Positions 7,999-15,333 of a DNA stretch of 64,000 bases are shown here, piece by piece (positions within the stretch are counted from its first letter, which is position 1; every line of letters begins with the position of its first letter). Source of the DNA: Telluribacter humicola (GTDB lineage: Bacteria > Bacteroidota > Bacteroidia > Cytophagales > Spirosomataceae); the NCBI RefSeq assembly GCF_017355935.1, contig NZ_JAFIQT010000002.1, forward strand, positions 682,001-746,000, read 5' to 3'. A program made the translations under genes and the position numbers. The notes under the pieces are model-generated. The model saw nothing but the letters and a program-made list of their open reading frames with translations. It did not search any database and was not told the DNA's origin.

Positions 7999-9786
7999 TT
8001 AGGTAATCTTGAGTACGGCCATGAAGGCTTCCTGCGGAATCTCCACGTTACCTACCTGACGCATCCGCTTCTTTCCTTTTTTCTGTTTTTCAAGGAGTTT
8101 GCGCTTCCGCGAGATATCACCCCCGTAACACTTGGCGAGTACATCCTTGCGCATGGCCTTAACGGTTTCGCGGGCAATAACTTTTTGTCCGATAGCCGCC
8201 TGAATAGCAATTTCGAACATCTGGCGGGGGATCAGTTCGCGGAGCTTTTCGCACAGTTTCTTTCCCCACTCGTAAGCTTTGGTACGGTGAACAATGGCCG
8301 AAAGAGCATCTACGCGGTCACCGTTAAGCATGATATCCAGCTTCACCATGTCCGATTCTTCGTAGCCGCTGAGCTCGTAATCGAGCGACGCGTAGCCGCG
8401 GGAGATGGTCTTGAGACGGTCAAAGAAGTCAAATACTACCTCGGCCAGGGGCATCGAGAACTGGAGCTCCACCCGGTCAGAGGTCAGGTAGATCTGGTTC
8501 TTGAGCATCCCGCGCTTGTCCATACAGAGGGTCATAATAGCCCCTACATACTCGGACTTGGATATGATCTGAGCATTGATGAAGGGCTCTTCGATCCAGT
8601 TGATATGGTTCGGCTCGGGCATTTCCGAAGGGGCACTCACTTTCAGTACTTCATCCCGCGTATTGATCACATTGAATTGTACCGAAGGAACGGTAGTAAT
8701 AACGGTCATGTCAAACTCACGTTCCAGACGCTCCTGTACGATCTCCATATGCAGCATACCCAGGAAGCCGCAACGGAAACCAAATCCCAAGGCTGCCGAG
8801 GTTTCAGGTTCCCATACAAGGGCTGCATCATTAAGCTGCAGTTTCTCCATGGCATCGCGCAGGTCTTCGTACTCGCTGGTCTCCACCGGATAGATACCGG
8901 CAAATACCATGGGCTTCACCTCCTCAAATCCCTTGATCATAGTAGGCGAGGGGCGGTGTATATGCGTAAATGTATCACCTACCTTTACCTCACGAGCGAC
9001 TTTAATCCCGGATATCAGGTAGCCTACGTCGCCGCACTCTACCACATCTTTGGGCTGTTTCTGCAGGCGGAGCGTACCAATTTCATCCGCGATATATTCC
9101 TTACCGGTCGCCATAAACTTTACCCGGTCACCCTTACGAACGCTTCCGTTCTTGATCCGGAATATTACTTCAATACCCCGGTAGGAGTTAAATACCGAGT
9201 CAAAGATCAGCGCCTGCAGGGGTGCTTCGGGATCGCCTTGCGGAGCCGGTACCCGATGCACAATGGCGTGCAGGATATCCTCAATACCGATACCTTCCTT
9301 ACCACTGGCGTGGATAATGTCCTCGCGGTCGCAACCGATCAGGTCCACGATCTGGTCTTTAACCTCCTCGGGCATAGCACCGGGCAGATCTATCTTATTC
9401 AGTACCGGTATGATCACCAGGTTGTGGTTGATGGCCAGGTACAGGTTGGAAATAGTCTGGGCTTCGATACCCTGAGCCGCATCTACCAGGAGTAAGGCTC
9501 CCTCACAGGCCGCAATGGAACGCGATACTTCGTACGAGAAGTCTACGTGACCCGGAGTATCAATCAGGTTGAGTGTATACTTCTCACCATCCAGCATATA
9601 GTCCATCTGAATGGCGTGGCTTTTGATGGTGATTCCCCGCTCACGTTCCAGGTCCATATCGTCCAGAAGCTGCGCCTGCATTTCGCGGTTGGTTACCGTT
9701 TTGGTAAATTCCAGTAGTCGATCGGCCAGGGTGCTCTTTCCGTGGTCAATATGAGCTATAATGCAAAAATTGCGAATATTTTTCAT
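7999..9786 (-). CDS. lepA: Elongation factor 4 (LepA), ribosome back-translocase GTPase
   Basis: A 595-aa translational GTPase that acts on stalled or mistranslocated ribosomes. The P-loop AHIDHGKST starts near residue 9, switch II is [12 protein letters not shown], and NKID gives guanine specificity. The domain order matches EF4: G domain, beta-barrel, two EF-G-like domains, then the LepA-specific C-terminus with the basic stretch [17 protein letters not shown]. An in-frame ATG six codons further upstream is open, but [16 protein letters not shown] is the conserved start. Confidence 0.97.
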   Translation of the reverse strand: MKNIRNFCIIAHIDHGKSTLADRLLEFTKTVTNREMQAQLLDDMDLERERGITIKSHAIQMDYMLDGEKYTLNLIDTPGHVDFSYEVSRSIAACEGALLLVDAAQGIEAQTISNLYLAINHNLVIIPVLNKIDLPGAMPEEVKDQIVDLIGCDREDIIHASGKEGIGIEDILHAIVHRVPAPQGDPEAPLQALIFDSVFNSYRGIEVIFRIKNGSVRKGDRVKFMATGKEYIADEIGTLRLQKQPKDVVECGDVGYLISGIKVAREVKVGDTFTHIHRPSPTMIKGFEEVKPMVFAGIYPVETSEYEDLRDAMEKLQLNDAALVWEPETSAALGFGFRCGFLGMLHMEIVQERLEREFDMTVITTVPSVQFNVINTRDEVLKVSAPSEMPEPNHINWIEEPFINAQIISKSEYVGAIMTLCMDKRGMLKNQIYLTSDRVELQFSMPLAEVVFDFFDRLKTISRGYASLDYELSGYEESDMVKLDIMLNGDRVDALSAIVHRTKAYEWGKKLCEKLRELIPRQMFEIAIQAAIGQKVIARETVKAMRKDVLAKCYGGDISRKRKLLEKQKKGKKRMRQVGNVEIPQEAFMAVLKIT

Positions 9787-9953
9787 GTATGTTGTTGTCC
9801 CCAACCCCGAGGGGGAGTTTTAAAGTACTTGACAGGGGTTTCCTATTTTAAGAATACAAAATTACACGCCTTACGGGGATTATAATAATAGGGCTGTATA
9901 ATTTATACGACTCATCATCCCTAAGTGCAATAACGTACCAGGGAGGCTTCCTG

Positions 9954-11189
9954 TTACATCTCGCTTACCCATTGCATCATAATAGCGGTAAGGTAGCCGG
10001 CGTAGGTACCTACGGCATAGCCCAGGATAGACAGCAATACCCCTACCGGGGCAAGTGAGGGATGAAAGGCCGCGGCGACAACCGGAGCCGAAGCCGAACC
10101 TCCCACGTTGGCCTGACTACCTACCGCCGCAAAGAAGAATGGAATCCGGAACAACCGGGCTACTCCTATAATAAAGAGGGCATGAATCAGCATCCAGACT
10201 AACCCAATGGCAAACAGGCCCGGATTGTCGGCTACGGCCCCCAGGTCCATCTGCATCCCAATGGTGGCTACCAGTACATATAAGAATACACTGCCCAGCC
10301 GGGAGGCCCCTACAAATTCGAGCCGGCGCAGGGGCGTTAGCGACAATAAGATGCCGATGATAGTTACCAGAGATACAATCCAGAAAAATGGAGAGGTAAG
10401 GCTGTATTTTTCCAGTTCAGGAAAGTTGGTCGCCAGGAAGGGCGTGATCTGCTCGGAGAGCCAGTGGGCCAATCCGGTTGCTCCGAAGCCTACCGCACCC
10501 AGGTACATCAGGTCACGGGTAGCAGGTATGCGCTGGTTAGAAAGTTCTATTTCTTCCAGCCGTTTCTGAATGGTCGTAATGTGGCTGCTGTCGGCCCGGA
10601 GCCGGGCGTCAATACGAGCGGTGTAACCCGCTGCGTAGATCAGCACGGCCATCCAGAGTTCGGCTACCAGTACATCTACCGCCACTACCTGCGAAAACAA
10701 CCGGTCGCTGGGAGTAAATACCTCCCGCAGAGCCGTCTGGTTGGCTCCGCCCCCGATCCAGCTACCGGCTATGGTGGCCAGGCCGCGCCATACCGCCTCG
10801 GACCCCTCACCACTTACCGTTTCGGGACTGACGGCACTCACAATCCAGAGGGCTATAGGGCCGCCAATCATGACACCTACGGTACCGGCCAGCATCATTA
10901 AGAGCGCCTGTGGACCCAGTTTCCACAAAGCCTGCCAGTCCATACCTAGGGTGAACAGTACCAGACAGGCGGGCAAAAAGTACCTGGATACGACGGGGTA
11001 GAGCTGCGAGGTAGCTCCATCGATGATACCCAGTGAATTAAGTACCCCCGGTATGAAGTAGCAGAGCAACAGGGGAGGAACAACGCCATAGAATCGCTGC
11101 CAGCCGCGCTGCGGGAGGGAGGCCGTATAAAATACCAGCGCCAGTATGAGCATCAGGATACCCAGTACTATAGCGTCATTCTGAATCAT
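9954..11189 (-). CDS. DUF819 family integral membrane protein
   Basis: A 411-aa polytopic membrane protein with about ten to eleven hydrophobic segments and an inner-membrane location. The hallmark segment GSWIGGGANQTALREVF near residue 145 and the late GSQANVGGSASAPVVAAAFHP repeat-like motif are typical of DUF819 (YjcL-like) proteins. Their inverted glycine-rich motifs resemble those of secondary transporters, but no substrate is known. It lies downstream, on the same strand, of the tRNA-like RNA gene, from which a strong terminator separates it. Confidence 0.88.
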   Translation of the reverse strand: MIQNDAIVLGILMLILALVFYTASLPQRGWQRFYGVVPPLLLCYFIPGVLNSLGIIDGATSQLYPVVSRYFLPACLVLFTLGMDWQALWKLGPQALLMMLAGTVGVMIGGPIALWIVSAVSPETVSGEGSEAVWRGLATIAGSWIGGGANQTALREVFTPSDRLFSQVVAVDVLVAELWMAVLIYAAGYTARIDARLRADSSHITTIQKRLEEIELSNQRIPATRDLMYLGAVGFGATGLAHWLSEQITPFLATNFPELEKYSLTSPFFWIVSLVTIIGILLSLTPLRRLEFVGASRLGSVFLYVLVATIGMQMDLGAVADNPGLFAIGLVWMLIHALFIIGVARLFRIPFFFAAVGSQANVGGSASAPVVAAAFHPSLAPVGVLLSILGYAVGTYAGYLTAIMMQWVSEM

Positions 11190-11309
11190 GAAGATAAAAT
11201 GGTAGAAACGGGTAAAGGCGCAAGATAGTCAAAGTAACAGACTTATAAAGTACCTACTGTACAGAGTACCCGGTATGGACGGAAGGAGCGACAAGGGCTA
11301 CAAAAGAAA

Positions 11310-11339
11310 ACACGCAGGTTTCAAAATGAACCCGCGTGT
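11310..11339 (-). terminator. Intrinsic terminator of the tRNA-like RNA transcript
   Basis: A stem of 10 pairs with one A/C mismatch (ACACGCGGGTT / AACCTGCGTGT read on the minus strand), then TTTTCTTTTG. It lies about 80 nt after the 3' end of the tRNA-like element and about 110 nt before the DUF819 start codon, so it should isolate the RNA gene from the membrane protein gene. A weaker hairpin (GCGAT/ATCGC, 11385-11398) with a T-rich tail lies between them. Confidence 0.75.
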
Positions 11340-11419
11340 CAAATTACACTTCATCAACAAACTAAAAACCAAATAAAACTACTTGCGATAACAATCGCTT
11401 AATAAGTTTTTCTTAGTGC

Positions 11420-11578
11420 TGTAGGAGGGGGATTCGAACCACCCACGGTGCGGTTAGCTGCGGTACAAAAGCTTGGTGGTCAACCCCAGTCGACTTGAGG
11501 CCGGCATTATACCGCGTTTATCCCGGACTCACCACCCCCGAGACAGGAGGGCATGGCTGCCAGTTTCATCATCCTACA
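11420..11578 (-). ncRNA. tRNA-like structured RNA with a giant variable region
   Basis: Read on the minus strand this 159-nt stretch has all tRNA arms in register: a perfect 7-bp acceptor stem (TGTAGGA / TCCTACA), U8, a 3-bp D stem (ATG/CAT) with class II-type loop AAACTGGCAGC, one spacer nucleotide, a 5-bp anticodon stem (CCCTC / GGGGG) with loop CTGTCTC (U33 present; nominal anticodon GUC), and a T arm with loop TTCGAAT and one T-stem mismatch. About 90 nt replace the variable loop and hold further pairings (TGGT/ACCA, GCGGTA/TACCGC, CCTCA/TGGGG). A real tRNA-Asp is class I with a 4-5 nt variable loop, so normal decoding is unlikely. CCA is not encoded. It has its own promoter and terminator. 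It is too short and differently organised to be tmRNA. Confidence 0.72.
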
Positions 11579-11640
11579 ATGTAGTCAAAAAACGTTTCAA
11601 TTCTGACCAGAACCGTTGTTCTTTCGTTGAATTGATGATA

Positions 11641-11672
11641 CAAATGTAAAGCGCTTCTCTGGAATATTAAAA
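11641..11672 (-). promoter_or_regulatory. Bacteroidota-type promoter for the tRNA-like RNA
   Basis: On the minus strand TTTT, a 20-nt spacer, then TACATTTG. The second box matches the -7 consensus TAnnTTTG exactly and the first matches TTTG at three of four positions with ideal spacing. The predicted start lies about 55 nt before the 5' end of the tRNA-like element. The region is shared with the divergent Lrp gene. Confidence 0.5.
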
Positions 11673-11757
11673 TATTTGCAGTAAAATTTCTTAAAATTTA
11701 GATAATTTTTAAAATTTGCGCCACATTGTTAGATGGTATCTAAATCAGGGTCCAAAA

Positions 11758-12231
11758 ATGAACAAAAATTTAGAAATTGACAATACTGACCTCCGAATTC
11801 TGGCCTTACTGATGGAAAACGCAGGATTGCCCTATACCGAAATCGGAAAAAGAGTATTTGTGTCGGGAGGAACGGTACACGTGAGGATGAAGAAAATGGA
11901 ACAGATGGGGATTGTGAAAGGCTCTCAACTGATCATTGATCCCGCCAGGCTGGGCTGGGACATTAATGCCTTTCTGGGTATATACCTGGATAAAAGCTCC
12001 CTGTACGAAGAGGTGGCCGAACAGCTTGAGCGTATTCCTGAAGTCGTCAATATCCATTATACAACTGGTATATACAGCATATTTGCCAAGATCGTATGCC
12101 GCGATACCGAACACCTGCGCGAGGTGCTGCACGATAAGATCCAGCGGGTACAGGGCATCCAGCGCACTGAGACATTCATCTCACTCGAAGAGCGGATCAA
12201 CCGGTCTATCCCGTTGAATGAGGAGCAATAG
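11758..12231 (+). CDS. Lrp/AsnC family transcriptional regulator
   Basis: A 157-aa regulator. Residues 5-60 form an AsnC-type helix-turn-helix (LRILALLMENAGLPYTEIGK, then VSGGTVHVRMKKMEQMGIV) and residues about 70-145 the RAM ligand-binding, oligomerising domain. Members usually sense amino acids and control transport or catabolism. The chosen ATG (MNKNLEIDNTDLRIL) fits the family; a longer open frame begins 14 codons earlier but adds no conserved sequence. It is divergent from the tRNA-like RNA gene and about 75 bp upstream of padR on the same strand. Confidence 0.93.
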   Translation: MNKNLEIDNTDLRILALLMENAGLPYTEIGKRVFVSGGTVHVRMKKMEQMGIVKGSQLIIDPARLGWDINAFLGIYLDKSSLYEEVAEQLERIPEVVNIHYTTGIYSIFAKIVCRDTEHLREVLHDKIQRVQGIQRTETFISLEERINRSIPLNEEQ

Positions 12232-12275
12232 GTAAACTTTTTTGCCGAGTAGAGTCGATATATACCGAATTCTTA

Positions 12276-12283
12276 TATATTTG
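12276..12283 (+). promoter_or_regulatory. -7 box and AT dyad upstream of the PadR gene
   Basis: TATATTTG is an exact TAnnTTTG -7 box 22 bp before the ATG. It overlaps a loose dyad (GATATATA, then GAATTC, then TTATATAT) that could be the autoregulatory PadR operator. No matching -33 box is seen at the usual distance. Confidence 0.4.
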
Positions 12284-12305
12284 TGTAGTAACAGGTAAAC
12301 CTATC

Positions 12306-12656
12306 ATGGAAAACAACGGAAGTAATGAGTACGTACGGGGTACTCTGAAAACCATAGTGCTGAACCTTCTGGCTGAGCGCGGGCGAATGTATGGCTATGA
12401 AATAACCCAGGAAGTAAAAGAACGGACAGATGGTAGCATCACCCTTACCTTCGGAGCCTTGTATCCGGTACTCCATAAGCTCGAGCAGGATGGACTGCTG
12501 CTAACGGAGTCGGAGGCCGTAGACGGACGGCTCAGAAAATACTACTCCCTCACGAACGAAGGCGCTCAGACCGCCCACACCAAGACCCACGAGCTGGAAC
12601 GGTTTATGGAAGCCATGAAGATGCTGATCAAGCCATCTAAACTGGCCCTTGAATAA
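12306..12656 (+). CDS. PadR family transcriptional regulator
   Basis: A 116-aa winged-helix regulator of the short PadR-s2 type. Visible features are the opening helix RGTLKTIVLNLLAERGRMYGYEI, the recognition helix and wing TFGALYPVLHKLEQDGLL and GRLRKYYSLTNEG, and a C-terminal dimerisation helix. PadR proteins usually repress a neighbouring operon and their own gene. The membrane protein gene 50 bp downstream on the same strand is the obvious partner. Confidence 0.94.
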   Translation: MENNGSNEYVRGTLKTIVLNLLAERGRMYGYEITQEVKERTDGSITLTFGALYPVLHKLEQDGLLLTESEAVDGRLRKYYSLTNEGAQTAHTKTHELERFMEAMKMLIKPSKLALE

Positions 12657-12706
12657 TACCAGGTAGTTATCATCTAGAATCGCACGTTATAAATTATACA
12701 CTGCCT

Positions 12707-13102
12707 ATGAAGTCTCTTAACGAGCAACGCCTGTATGAACTTCGCCGTTATCTGGAGAAGAGCGGTGTCGAGAGCAAACTACTGCCCGAGCTACTGGATC
12801 ATATGGCTAGTGAGGCAGAGGAGCTTCTGTGGGAGGGATATGCATTCGAACAGGTGAAGCAGGAGCTGTTTCAGGAGGCCAGTCCGCCCACTTTGAAGCA
12901 TCTGCAGATCGAGCATAAGCATCTGCTGGTGTCGGAGGCGTCGCTGACGGATATCGTATTCGAGAACCGGAACCGCCTCTACGGCGCTTATGTCCTTCGC
13001 CGCGAATACCCGAGCCATGTAATGATGGCCACGGTGCTGGGGGTTATTGTTTTCTCGATGATCTTTGTGCTGCCTGCCTTATTTCACTACTTCTCTGTGT
13101 AG
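12707..13102 (+). CDS. Small membrane protein partner of PadR with a TonB-like YGAY motif
   Basis: A 131-aa protein of unknown function. Residues 1-65 form a helical, charged domain (MKSLNEQRLYELRRYLEKSG, LLDHMASEAEELLWEG, FEQVKQEL) resembling the short soluble domains encoded beside PadR genes. Near residue 85 it has the motif FENRNRLYGAYVLRREYPSH, very like the N-terminus of Bacteroidota TonB proteins, followed by one transmembrane helix (about 105-128) and only a few residues. The periplasmic Pro-rich and receptor-binding parts of TonB are absent. It probably forms an operon with padR. Function is not assigned. Confidence 0.75.
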   Translation: MKSLNEQRLYELRRYLEKSGVESKLLPELLDHMASEAEELLWEGYAFEQVKQELFQEASPPTLKHLQIEHKHLLVSEASLTDIVFENRNRLYGAYVLRREYPSHVMMATVLGVIVFSMIFVLPALFHYFSV

Positions 13103-13284
13103 GCGGGCCCGTAATTCCACCACATACACGCTATTTTTACTACCATATACAAAATACCCTTTCTTAATCCTGATTATCCCCTGGATTTTTTTCTTACTTT
13201 GTAGTGTTCAAGTTGGATAGTAACCATAGCGTGAGTGCCCAATGACAGCAGGCACTCCGTACCAGACATACCCTTTTTAGATAC

Positions 13285-13824
13285 ATGTATTGCATTGTGG
13301 ATATTGAAACGACCGGAGGTATTAAAGGCCCTACGCGTATTATTGAGGTAGCTATTTATAAACACGACGGTCAGCAGGTAGTAGACGAATTTCATTCTCT
13401 GGTAAATCCGCTGACAAATATTCCCCCTTTTATTTCTCGCCTTACGGGTATTGAAGACAAGATGGTGCAGGATGCGCCCCTCTTTGCCGAAATAGCTGAC
13501 TCTGTTCGCTCCATTACTAAGGATGCCTGGTTTGTGGCCCACAATGTGCAGTTTGACTATAACTTCATCAAGAAAGAGTTTTTGTGGCTCGACGAGCACT
13601 ACCATCGTGAGCAGCTCTGTACTATTCGGCTGAGTCGCCGCCTACTGCCGGGCTACAAATCGTATAGTCTGGGGAATCTGTGTCAAAGCCTGGATATAGT
13701 ATTGAATGGCCGGCACCGGGCGGCCGGCGATGCGGCCGCTACGGTGACGCTGTTCGAGATGCTGCTTCGGCATGATGACCAGAGTCTGATCCCGAAGAAT
13801 ACCGAGCCGACACTCTTCCAGTAG
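13285..13824 (+). CDS. DEDDh 3'-5' exonuclease (DNA polymerase III epsilon-like)
   Basis: A 179-aa exonuclease domain protein. The DEDDh catalytic set is visible: D6 and E8 in VDIETTG, the second Asp in AHNVQFDYNFI near residue 94, and the His/Asp pair in NGRHRAAGDAAAT near residues 144-149. It is a stand-alone catalytic domain without the UvrC-like GIY-YIG half found in longer Bacteroidota versions, or the tau-binding tail of classical DnaQ. Likely roles are proofreading or single-strand trimming in repair. A strong bidirectional terminator follows. Confidence 0.9.
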   Translation: MYCIVDIETTGGIKGPTRIIEVAIYKHDGQQVVDEFHSLVNPLTNIPPFISRLTGIEDKMVQDAPLFAEIADSVRSITKDAWFVAHNVQFDYNFIKKEFLWLDEHYHREQLCTIRLSRRLLPGYKSYSLGNLCQSLDIVLNGRHRAAGDAAATVTLFEMLLRHDDQSLIPKNTEPTLFQ

Positions 13825-13843
13825 AAACAATTAGTTTTATAAT

Positions 13844-13878
13844 AAAGAAGCCCTCCCCGGTTTGGGGAGGGCTTCTTT
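13844..13878. terminator. Bidirectional terminator between the exonuclease and the adhesin cluster
   Basis: A perfect 15-bp stem (AAAGAAGCCCTCCCC / GGGGAGGGCTTCTTT) with a 5-nt loop, between convergent genes. The terminal A/T pairs supply U-tracts in both directions. Confidence 0.9.
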
Positions 13879-13899
13879 GTATTTGCGGTATTGAAGTAC

Positions 13900-15180
13900 C
13901 TACCTCTTGGCAGCCGTACGTACCCGCTTGATCGTAACCGGTACGCATATCTCGGCCGGACAACAATTTCCTTCCACCACAATGATCGGGCAGCAGGCAC
14001 CGGTAGAACATCCGGCATTGGTCGCGGTAAAGGTATATGTACCCGTAGAAGTTACCTTAAGGGTAGTACTATTGGCACCGGAGATGGAGGTACCATCTTT
14101 GAACCATTGAACATTGGTATAGGTACTGGCAATGCTCAGTTCCACGGCTTGTCCGGCACAAAGCAGGATAGGTGCTCCCGCGCAGGTTTGTCCGTAATCA
14201 TCTTCGTCAGGTATACCATTGTCAGGAGTGGAGTTGATATCTTCCTGATCGGCTTTGGATACCTCCGCCACATAGTACTGTATACCGGTGGCTACCACTT
14301 TGGTAGTAAGTGTCAGTACTACTGATTCACCAACCGCCAGAGAACCGATCGTCCAGATACCATTGGCGTAGCTACCCTGCGTAGAGCTGGAACCAGCTAT
14401 TTCTAATCCCGAAGGCAGAGCGTCTTTTACTTGTACTCCCGTAGCATTATCCGGACCATTGTTCTTTACCACAACCGTAATTTTGACGTTATCACCTACC
14501 TCCGGTAGCTTGTTATCCAGCGAGGTAGTCAGCACCAGGTCAATCTTCTTGGGCGCTTCCTGACATTGGGCCCCTGGACCAAGCATTTGTAAAAACTGCT
14601 CAGTAGGTAATCCGTTACCGCCGGATGACTGCCCAGAGCGGGAGTAGAAACTACATTCCACATTAAGGGAGTAAGCTTTATAAGCAGCTGCAATGAAGGG
14701 ATCACTCTTATCCAGGATTTCAACAGGGCCGGTGCAACCCGTGGTCTGAAATGAAAACAAAGCCACCGGTGTATTGGCCGTAAATTTCCCATAGCTGCTT
14801 TCACCAGGTTCTTTCCCTACGGAGCAGTAGTAGAAGTTCTTGTCGTAGGTATAGTTGGCGAACTTAGGGTGTGTGGCAGGGTTACCCAATATCGTCAGCG
14901 GCTTTCGCCAGCTTCCATGAATGCTGGTCAGGTTCTTCATCACGAAGTCCTTAGGTATTTTCAGTGTAACCTGTGCCGTACTTCCCATTTCGTCCGTGCT
15001 AGGGTTATTGGCATTGGGAGTATTATACATAGGGATTACCCAAACGGTATACGACTGAGTAGCCTGGTCAAAGGTTATCTGATACTTTACCTGATTCGTT
15101 GATAAGTCCTGAGCAAACGAACTGAAAGCCCCCAGTAAGAGAGAGCCGGCAAGTGCCATGATAAGGGTGAATTTTCTCAT
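13900..15180 (-). CDS. Secreted DUF11-domain surface protein (426 aa)
   Basis: Extracellular protein with a signal peptide (MRKFTLIMALAGSLLLGAFSSFAQ). Residues about 28-205 form a module also found in the next protein upstream (KYQITFDQAT, YTVWVIPMY, GSTAQVT, SYGKFTANTPVALFSF, SFYSRSGQSSGGN). Residues about 215-315 are a DUF11-type beta-sandwich (VGDNVKITVVVKNNGPDNATGVQVKDALPSGL). Next comes an Ig/PKD-like segment with paired Cys (QWFKDGTSISG), then a Cys-rich, basic tail (CCPAEICVPVTIKRV). No type IX sorting domain is recognised. It is the last gene of the adhesin block and follows a terminator, so it may have its own promoter. A surface or matrix role is inferred; no enzyme motif is seen. 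Confidence 0.85.
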   Translation of the reverse strand: MRKFTLIMALAGSLLLGAFSSFAQDLSTNQVKYQITFDQATQSYTVWVIPMYNTPNANNPSTDEMGSTAQVTLKIPKDFVMKNLTSIHGSWRKPLTILGNPATHPKFANYTYDKNFYYCSVGKEPGESSYGKFTANTPVALFSFQTTGCTGPVEILDKSDPFIAAAYKAYSLNVECSFYSRSGQSSGGNGLPTEQFLQMLGPGAQCQEAPKKIDLVLTTSLDNKLPEVGDNVKITVVVKNNGPDNATGVQVKDALPSGLEIAGSSSTQGSYANGIWTIGSLAVGESVVLTLTTKVVATGIQYYVAEVSKADQEDINSTPDNGIPDEDDYGQTCAGAPILLCAGQAVELSIASTYTNVQWFKDGTSISGANSTTLKVTSTGTYTFTATNAGCSTGACCPIIVVEGNCCPAEICVPVTIKRVRTAAKR

Positions 15181-15292
15181 TTCTGCTGGATATGAATTTT
15201 GAGCCTTAACTAGTAGTACCGACTCTCTTTCGCGTTTTGTGCATCTTCACCAAGGAAGTACACAGACATTGGGTGGTCAATATAAAGAAAGA

Positions 15293-15322
15293 ATGGGAGC
15301 AGCAGATAAAAACTGCTCCCAT
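15293..15322 (-). terminator. Intrinsic terminator after the 812-aa adhesin gene
   Basis: A perfect 10-bp stem (ATGGGAGCAG / CTGCTCCCAT) with a 10-nt loop. On the minus strand a T-rich tail (TCTTTCTTTATATTG) follows. It lies 11 bp after the stop codon. Confidence 0.85.
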
Positions 15323-15333
15323 CCAATAATTTA

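Noticed and set aside
8185-9495. 436-codon plus-strand frame opposite lepA, and other long frames opposite real genes
   Set aside because: They mirror conserved genes on the other strand; long antisense frames are expected with this codon bias.
11300-11358. 18-codon frame (MKCNLTRGFILK...) overlapping the terminator after the tRNA-like RNA
   Set aside because: No ribosome site and no regulatory codon run; probably a by-product of the hairpin sequence.
11420-11578. tmRNA as identity of the tRNA-like RNA
   Set aside because: Anticodon and D arms lie next to the acceptor 5' strand as in tRNA, there is no tag reading frame, and the element is too short.
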